Origin: Quillaja saponaria
Lineage: Eukaryota > Streptophyta > Magnoliopsida > Fabales > Quillajaceae
Assembly: GCA_029379385.1 (NCBI GenBank)
Contig: CM055614.1
Location: 16,845,994 to 16,909,993, forward strand
Direction of reading: 5' to 3'
Length of the DNA stretch: 64,000 nt
The notes under the pieces were generated by a model, which saw only the letters and a list, made by a program, of their open reading frames with translations, was not told where the DNA came from and did no database searches. Shown piece by piece: positions 57,750-64,000 of this stretch (position 1 is the first letter of the stretch; the number at the start of each line of letters is the position of its first letter). Both the position numbers and the translations under genes were made by a program.

Positions 57750-59289
57750 TGAATTTAGCAAGCTTGGTAGCCTAACTTGCTTATGTTTAAAGACAAATCT
57801 GGGCACTTTATAACAAAGGATTTCCAGATTTAGAAGGGAATTAAGCTGAAAAAGAAGCAAGTTAAGTAGAGTTCAAAGGGGATTTAAGAGGAAAAATTTG
57901 AAAAAAAACCTTAGGAAAAGTTGGTGGTTAGAAAGGTATGTAATTCATGATTCTTAACTAGCCTATTTTCCAGAAACTAATAGCTAATAGGTTTCTTTTA
58001 ACTATATGAAAAATATTTCCCTTCAATCATCTGGTATTTATGTTTCATGTTGATATAAGTTGGTTGGAAAATTCTGTGGATAAGTTCATGTTGGTTTGCA
58101 TAGTTCATGGCTATAATTTGCATGTTGTAGTGGATTTTGACTTGAAATGTGTCAATGGTCCTAGAAGTGCCTAATTGCCTGCCACTTAGACATAAGTAGC
58201 ATAGGAAAACCTCCTTGGAGTATACTCATAGAAATGCCTATGTTGAATGCATACACTTGAATGTACAGAGAATTGCATAATTTGTCTTTCATTCCTATTT
58301 TACAAGCTGAACATCACATCCTTTTTATATAAAATGGTGTGAATTACATTACTGAGAATTTCTATCTTACTTTTGTACTTTTGGTGATGTTATAGATTGA
58401 CTTATTTTTGGGTCAAGTTTAGAATTGAAGTCATATATGTGGAAATGTATGATGTCTACCATGTGTTCTATGTAGAGTACTAGTATCTATGAGAAGGATG
58501 CTATGATGATGAAGAGGAGGAAGAAGACTACATAGAGGAATGAAAAAAGGCTGGTTAAGGGTAGTAGAGCTTGTAATGTACATATCTCTTACCATGTAAA
58601 TAAAATCAAGGTGATTGAGGCTATGACCTCTTTTACATCTACTCATTTGCATTGTTCCACAATTTTAAACACATAGGTATGGATTTGACAATTGTAGTTT
58701 ATAGCTAATTTGAATCACTAAATAGATTAGGAAAAATATAACTTGGTAATCCAAGGCATTATTATTAAACCAATTTTCACTTAAAGATAAATTAAACTTC
58801 TCAAATAGATTATACCATTAGCAATCTGACTAGGCAAAGGGATAACTGAACAAGTTCAGTTAAACAAGCTTCCTGGTGTAAAGAGAAGTGAATTCACTGA
58901 GAGAACCATAACTAATAAATTTTCTTGGTAATAACATCACTTGATTCAAAATACAAAGAATTCTTTACATTGCCTAGTTACATTCTACAAAGAACACACA
59001 TACTAAATAGTAACATGTGTACCACTTTCACATACAACCAATCACTAAGATTTGCTACAAGTGGTCTTTTTACTCTTCCCTTTAGACCTACTTAAAGTCT
59101 TCTAAGTTAATCCATGTACCTACCAAAGAATAGGAAAAGATGTTAATAAATCTATATGAAGACTTAAAACCAAGTGTCAAAAAGTACTATTGTAAGCGAG
59201 AATATACAATATTCCCAATTTAGTTCCTCATTATTAATTAATTAACTAGTAACTTAGTATGCTAAGTGTTATGTGATAGGTTACGAGGG
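57750..59289. other. Unassigned region
   Basis: No family recognised. At 58480-58545 a plus-strand frame ends CYDDEEEEEDYIEE then a stop, an acidic tail that could be a terminal exon of a decayed transposon gene, but nothing supports it upstream. Confidence 0.35.
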
Positions 59290-59599
59290 TGTCATAGCCT
59301 TGGCGTCACGCTGTATCTTCCAAATTTTTTTTTCCTTTTGTCTTGCTTTTTCTTGTATTCCAATTATTAGCCTATGTTACTATAACTTAGGTTGCTTCCT
59401 AAGAAACGCTTTAAAGTTTTTAGCTTGACTTAGTTACGATCATTCAAGATCGCCTAAAGTAATGAAGGACTATTGGCAATCAACTATGCCCCCCAAAAGT
59501 GTTTAAGGCATTTTTCTTTCACTTTGACTAGTCTTTTATACCCCTCTTCAGTTACCTTAATAATTCCATTAGGGAAGACCTTTGTGACAATGAAGGGGC

Positions 59600-60830
59600 T
59601 TAACCACCTAGATTTGAGCTTTCCCATAAATAATTTTAACTGAGAATTATAGAGTAAGACTAGCTAGCCTGACTCAAAGTGGTGTTCCTTAATCTTTGCA
59701 TCATTCTATCTCTTTGTTTTCTCATTCTATAGCTTGGCATTCTCATAAGTCTGAAGACAAAATTCATCCATGTCATTAAGTTGAAGGATCCATTTTTCTA
59801 CGGCTGCTTGAAGGTCAAAGTTGAGCCTTTTAATTACCCATTAGGCGTTGTCCTCTAACTTAACCAGAAGGTGGCATGCTTTTCCAAAGACCAATTGGTA
59901 AGGCGACATCCAAATTGGAGTTTTATATGTTATTCAGTATGTCCACAATGCATCATCTAATCTCTTTGACCAATTTTTTCTAGATGGGCATAATGTTTTC
60001 TCTAGGATCTACTTTACTTCTTTATTAGACACTTCAGCTTGGTCACTTGTTTGCAGATGATAGGTTGTTGCAATTTTGTGCTTCACTCCATATGTAGCTA
60101 GGAGTTCCTTGAAGTGTTTATTACATGAGAGCCCTAATCACTGAAAATAGCTTATGAGGTGCCAAAACGAGTGAAAATATTCTTCTTTAAGAAGTTTAGA
60201 ACCACCTAAGAGTTATTAGTATGAAAGGGTACTACTTCAGTCCATTTAGAACAATAATCTACAACATGAAAATATTCTTCTTTAAGAAGTTTAGAACCAC
60301 CTAAGAGTTATTAGTAGGAAAGGGTACTACTTCAGTCCATTTAGAACAATAATCCACAGCCACCAATATATATAGATTATTATAGGACAATATGAAAGAT
60401 CTCATAAAATCTATTCCTCATACATCAAACATCTCCACCTCAAGAATATTGTTGAAAGGCATCTCATGTCTTCAAAATATGTTGCCTACTCTTTGGCATC
60501 TATCGCACTTGGCCTCAATGTAATAAGAGTTTTTTGAAAAGAGATGGCCAATAAAATCCTGATTTAAGGACTTTTGATGATGTTCTTTCTCCCTCAAAAT
60601 GTCCTCCATAATTAGAAGAATGGAAATGTGTAAGTATATATTCAATTTCTTCCACTGGAACATACCTTTCAATAATTGATTTGCACATTGCTGAAACATG
60701 AAGGGTTCATCCCATACATAATATTTGACATCATCCAGGAATTTCTTCTTTTGTTGAGAGTTGAAATTGGGAGAGAAAACATTAATTATAATGCAGTTAA
60801 CATAGTCAACATACCAAGGCAATCCTTGCT
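59600..60830 (-). pseudogene. Integrase of element 4
   Basis: The zinc-binding end reads KCDRCQRVGN at 60500-60475 in the frame 60822-60472. The end of the core reads HKIATTYHLQTSDQAEVSNK and ILEKTLCPSRKNWSKRLDDA at about 60085-59940, followed by MSPYQLVFGKACHL at about 59900. Stops interrupt it. A 95-bp tandem duplication lies inside (60172-60361). Confidence 0.8.
60172..60361. repeat. 95-bp tandem duplication in integrase
   Basis: TGAAAATATTCTTCTTTAAG ... AACAATAATC(T/C)ACA(A/G) occurs twice at an offset of 95 with only a few differences. Confidence 0.9.
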
Positions 60831-60889
60831 CATCAATTTGCAGTAATTATTTATCTCGGAATGTTTTCTTGATTAAAGATATATCTCCA

Positions 60890-61900
60890 CTCTGTGCCCC
60901 ACATTCTAACCGTGAGAGATGATCAATAACTTAATTTTTAGTGCCTTTTCTATCTTGGATTTCAAGATCAAACTCTTGTAGCAAGGATATCCATCTTATT
61001 AAGTGTGGCTTGGCATCCTTCTTTTTAATCAAGTGATTACGAAATAATTTTAGTGCCTTTTCTATCTTGGATTTCAAGATCAAACTCTTGGAGCAAGGAT
61101 ATCCATCTTATTAAGTGTGGCTTGGCATCCTTCTTTTTAATCAAGTGATTACGAAATGATTTTAGTGCCTTTTCAATCTTGGATTTCAAGATCAAACTCT
61201 TGTAGCAAGGATATCCATCTTATTAAGTGTGGCTTGGCATCTTTCTTTTTAATCAAGTGATTATGGAATGATTTTAGTGCCTTTTCTATCTTGGATTTCA
61301 AGATCAAACTCTTGTAGCAAGGATATCCATCTTATTAAGTGTGGCTTGGTATCCTTTTTTTTAATCAAGTGATTACAGAATGATCAGTAAAGACAGTGAC
61401 TTTGATGCCAACAAGATAGTATCAAAACTTGTCAAAGGCAAACACCTCAGCTAATAATTCTTTTTCAATAGTGGTGTAGTTCACCTGTGCACTTGTTAAG
61501 GTCTTACTAGTATAGTAGATAGAATAGAAAATTTTCTCTTTACGTTGGCCTAGCACCACTCCAACAGCCAAGTCACTTGCATCGCTTATGAGTTCAACAG
61601 GAAAATTCCAGTTCGGAATTATAATGATAGGTGCTGACTCTAACCTCTTTTTCAGATCCAAATGGAATGACATGTCTTTTTTTAGTAGGTTGCATAAAAG
61701 TTTAGAGATCTTAGAAATATCTTTGATGAAGCGCTTGTAAAACCTTGCACGGCCAAGGAAGCTTCTAATACCCTTTACTAATGTTAGAGGTGTAAGACAT
61801 TCTATGGTCTCAATCTTGTCCTTATCCATTTTAATTCCTTTGTAGAGACCCGATGCCCAAGAATTATGCCATCTTGAACCATGAAGTGACACGTCTCCTA
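60890..61900 (-). pseudogene. RNase H and RT connection of element 4
   Basis: The frame 61892-61422 reads IRSFLGRARFYKRFIKDISK, SAPIIIIPNWNFPVELISDA, SDLAVGVVLGQR, YYTSKTLTSAQVNYTTIEKE and LLAEVFAFDKF, the canonical RT/RNase H connection. It continues into VTVFTDHSV and the 112-bp array. It is well preserved for 156 codons compared with its surroundings. Confidence 0.87.
60941..61388. repeat. 112-bp x 4 tandem array in RNase H
   Basis: Copies start at 60941, 61053, 61165 and 61277, each GTGCCTTTTCTATCTTGGAT ... AATCAAGTGATTA, with about one to five differences between copies. On the minus strand each encodes [14 protein letters not shown] and [16 protein letters not shown]. Because 112 is not a multiple of three, each unit shifts frame. 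Confidence 0.95.
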
Positions 61901-62620
61901 ATTTAGCACTAAATAGGTTTCTTCACATCTTTTAAGCACATGAGCAAGGCTGTGGAGGCAATTATTGAATGAATTTCTAAAGATTGAAAAATCATCCATA
62001 AAAAACTCTAGACATTGCTCTACCAACATACATCTTTGAAAAGTGGTAGGGGCATTACACAATCCAAATGACATTCTTCAAATGGCGAATGTTCCATATG
62101 GACATGTGAAGGTAATCTTTTCTTGATCTTCTGGGGTAGCAATTTGGTTATACTTGGAATACCCAGTAAAGAAGCAATAGATCTCTTTGGCAGCTAGTCG
62201 GTCAAGCATTTGATCAATGAATGGTAGAGGAAAGTGGTCCTTCCATATAGTTTTGTTAACCTTGCGATAGTCTATGCACACTCTCTAATCGGTTACGGTT
62301 CTAGTAGGAATGAGCTTATTCTTATGATTTGGGACCATTGTCATCCTATTTTTCTTTGGTACACATTGAACCAGACTTACCTATGGGTAAATTACACCTG
62401 CATCCAGCCACTTAATAATCTCCTCCTTGACCACCTCCTTCATGATTGAGTTGAGCTGACATAAATGTTCTTTGGTGGCTTTATGGTTACTTCCATAAGG
62501 ATCTTATGCATGTAGAAAGATGGACTTATTCCTTTAATATCTACTATAGTCTAACTTATTGCCCTTTTATACTCTCTTAGAACATGAAGACGCTTGTCTT
62601 CCATGACGTTAGTAAGAGAT
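61900..62620 (-). pseudogene. Reverse transcriptase of element 4
   Basis: Blocks: MCIDYRKVNKTIWKDHFPLP then FIDQMLDRLAAKEIYCFFTG (62281-62078), ITFTCPYGTFAI, and the palm FMDDFSIF near 61985-62010, with LVLN.E.CHFMVQ following. The N-terminal KEVVKEEIIKWLDAG-like segment is at about 62400-62450. Cysteine and stop changes make it non-functional. Confidence 0.85.
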
Positions 62621-62748
62621 ACTGAAATAATAACAAGTAAAGTAGATAATTCAACAATAAAAGAATACCTTAAGTGTGTTGGAAAAAGGCTTAAGTATGG
62701 GTAAAGCCTTAATTGAAGGCTTTGTTGTAGATGACAAAGCTGGAATTT

Positions 62749-63310
62749 CTATGTTTCAAACCAAAGGTTAGATCTAGTATAGTATGGTGGAGCATCCAAC
62801 AGTTTCGAGCATTCAAGAAATTCCTCATCTTCCCTTTTAGAAGTAGAGATCAAAGAGACTTCAAGAGGATCACTATGATAGCTTTCCATGAACACTTCGT
62901 TTATGATATTGTTTACCATATCAATTGAAAAACATTCTTCATGTTCATCGGAATACTTCATGACTTTAAAGACATTGAAGGAAACTTCTTGATCTTGGAC
63001 TTTCACGGTTAGTTCACCCTTTTGAACATCAATTAGAATCCTATTGGTAGCCAAGAATGGTCTTCCTAACATAATAGGTACCTCCCAGTCTTCCTCCATG
63101 TCAATGACTATGAAGTCAGATGGAAATATTAGCTTCTCTATTTTTACAAGAACATCCTCAACAATTCTTCTTGGATGTATGAGTAAGCAATCTGCTAATT
63201 ACAAGGTCACAGAGGTAGGTTTGACTTCCCCTAAATCAAGTCTTTGATAAATGGAAATCTACATCAAATTTGTGCTGGCTCCCAAATCGTACAATGTGTT
63301 TTCAAACAAT
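62749..63310 (-). pseudogene. Aspartic protease of element 4
   Basis: The active-site segment reads YDLGASTNLM (about 63262-63290; family form DLGASI). It is followed after a stop by RRIVEDVLVKIEKLIFPSDF and MEEDWEVPIMLGRPFLATNR (63099-63040), then IDVQKGELTVKV, the usual end of the retropepsin. The frame 63099-62749 (116 codons) is open and runs into the acidic linker before RT. Confidence 0.82.
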
Positions 63311-63659
63311 TTACTACCAAACATGCATGGTATAGTGAAGCAACTAGGGTCATTGAGCTTTGGTGGTTTGAATAATCGTGCTGCACTTCAATACGTGCAA
63401 TTATCTCAAAGTCACCCAATCCTCTCTTCTTGGAGAGGATGTCATTCATGAACTTCACATAACTAGGCATTTGTTTCAATGCTTTAGGAAATGATGTTGA
63501 TATGCAGCTTTTTAAATACCTCTATAATTTTTTGAAACTATATGTCTAGCTTTTGCTTTTGTAATCTTCGAGGAAAAGATGGTGGTGGATTGACTTGTAG
63601 CTATTCTTCTTGAGCTTTTTTCCCTTTATCCTCATTGAATTTTTCATCTTATACCTTCC

Positions 63660-64000
63660 TGTAATGCCCCAAAATTTTAAAATGTTATATGAATGGCCAT
63701 TTACATGTCTTTGTATTTGTATACTTGTTAATGCAATTGAATTGCCTAAATTTTTTTTCAAATCAATGATTCAATTTAGTAAATCTAGAATTGTAATAAA
63801 AAATTATGTGGTTAAGTGCATGGAAATAACTATAGTAATTTTTTGTGTTATTCGTTTCTAAGAATTGCACCTTATTGCTTTAAGTGCAAGCATGAAGTGA
63901 AAATGCATGAAAACTTCGATGTAAGCATAAAATTGTTCAATTAGATACATGACCTTTGTTTACTTAAATATTTATATCTTTCAATGAAATGTCTAAATAC
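63660..64000 (+). mobile_element. Start of an LTR (TGTAATGCCCC), runs off the window
   Basis: The gag remnant of element 4 stops at 63659 and a new sequence begins TGTAATGCCCCAAAATTTT, the style of start seen at 50576 (TGTAACACCCCC). The right end lies outside the window, so size and family are unknown. Confidence 0.55.

Larger units (their letters stand above)
59290..63659 (-). mobile_element. Element 4: Ty3/gypsy pol remnant (Athila/Tat-like)
   Basis: On the minus strand, from right to left: end of gag (PSYVKFMNDILSKKRGLGDF, about 63420-63470), protease, RT, RNase H, integrase, then the family's GGTTGCTTCCTAAGAAACGC segment near 59392. No LTRs are present; it is cut at 63660 by a new LTR and fades out near 59290. 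It shares order and motifs with element 1 but retains the protease. Confidence 0.85.

Noticed and set aside
60941..61388. CRISPR-like array
   Set aside because: Units are directly adjacent with no variable spacers and encode RNase H; a plain tandem duplication.

Overview
This looks like nuclear DNA from a flowering plant, most likely a eudicot. It is AT-rich, has GT-AG introns, and carries one recognisable host gene, an INDETERMINATE DOMAIN (IDD) C2H2 zinc-finger transcription factor closest to the IDD4/5/6 (RAVEN-like) group. Almost everything else is decayed and nested transposable elements. I see no bacterial features, CRISPR array, rRNA gene or convincing tRNA gene.

Layout. 0.5-1.8 kb holds a LINE reverse-transcriptase remnant (minus). 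1.9-4.5 kb is the 3' part of a CACTA transposon (CACTA-a, plus). 6.5-8.06 kb and 18.9-22.58 kb are two parts of a second CACTA (CACTA-c, minus, TNP2-like transposase). They are split by a Ty3/gypsy element of the tRNA-Asp-primed Athila/Tat-like type (element 1, 8056-18909, minus). Element 1 has two LTRs, a PBS, a PPT, a near-matching 5-bp target duplication and a perfect internal 1.69-kb tandem duplication. 20.8-22.2 kb is a candidate solo LTR. 22.9-28.4 kb is a non-autonomous relative (element 2, minus) with two LTRs, a clear PBS, a gag remnant and an ORF of its own, but no pol.

The IDD gene (30942-34196, plus) has three exons with canonical splice sites and all four zinc fingers. Its last exon contains a tight cluster of three frame changes (33552-33662). 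As given, the gene would make a truncated protein, so it is either decaying or affected by sequence errors.

38.6-39.1 kb is a MITE. 39.3-42.1 kb is a Ty1/copia remnant plus an inverted second copy of its leader and gag. 42.1-45.84 kb is a third CACTA (CACTA-b, plus) with a Transposase_24-like gene, a nine-copy intronic tandem array and an identifiable right terminus. 45.8-49.6 kb is the 3' internal part of another gypsy element (X), interrupted by a solo LTR (46708-48127). 49.6-53.6 kb is an LTR interrupted by a 2.67-kb solo LTR of another family. 53.6-57.75 kb is a chromovirus remnant with a nested solo LTR (perfect TGTTG target duplication). 59.3-63.66 kb is a pol-bearing gypsy remnant (element 4, minus), cut on the right by the start of a new LTR at 63660.

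No novel gene system is evident. The items most worth a second look are: the frameshift cluster in the IDD gene; the very recent 1.69-kb duplication inside an old retrotransposon, with an inverted templated insertion at its junction; homologous intronic repeat arrays in two CACTA copies; a 112-bp x 4 array in element 4; and the non-autonomous gypsy family with its own ORF. All protein assignments come from reading translated motifs by eye; no database search was run.
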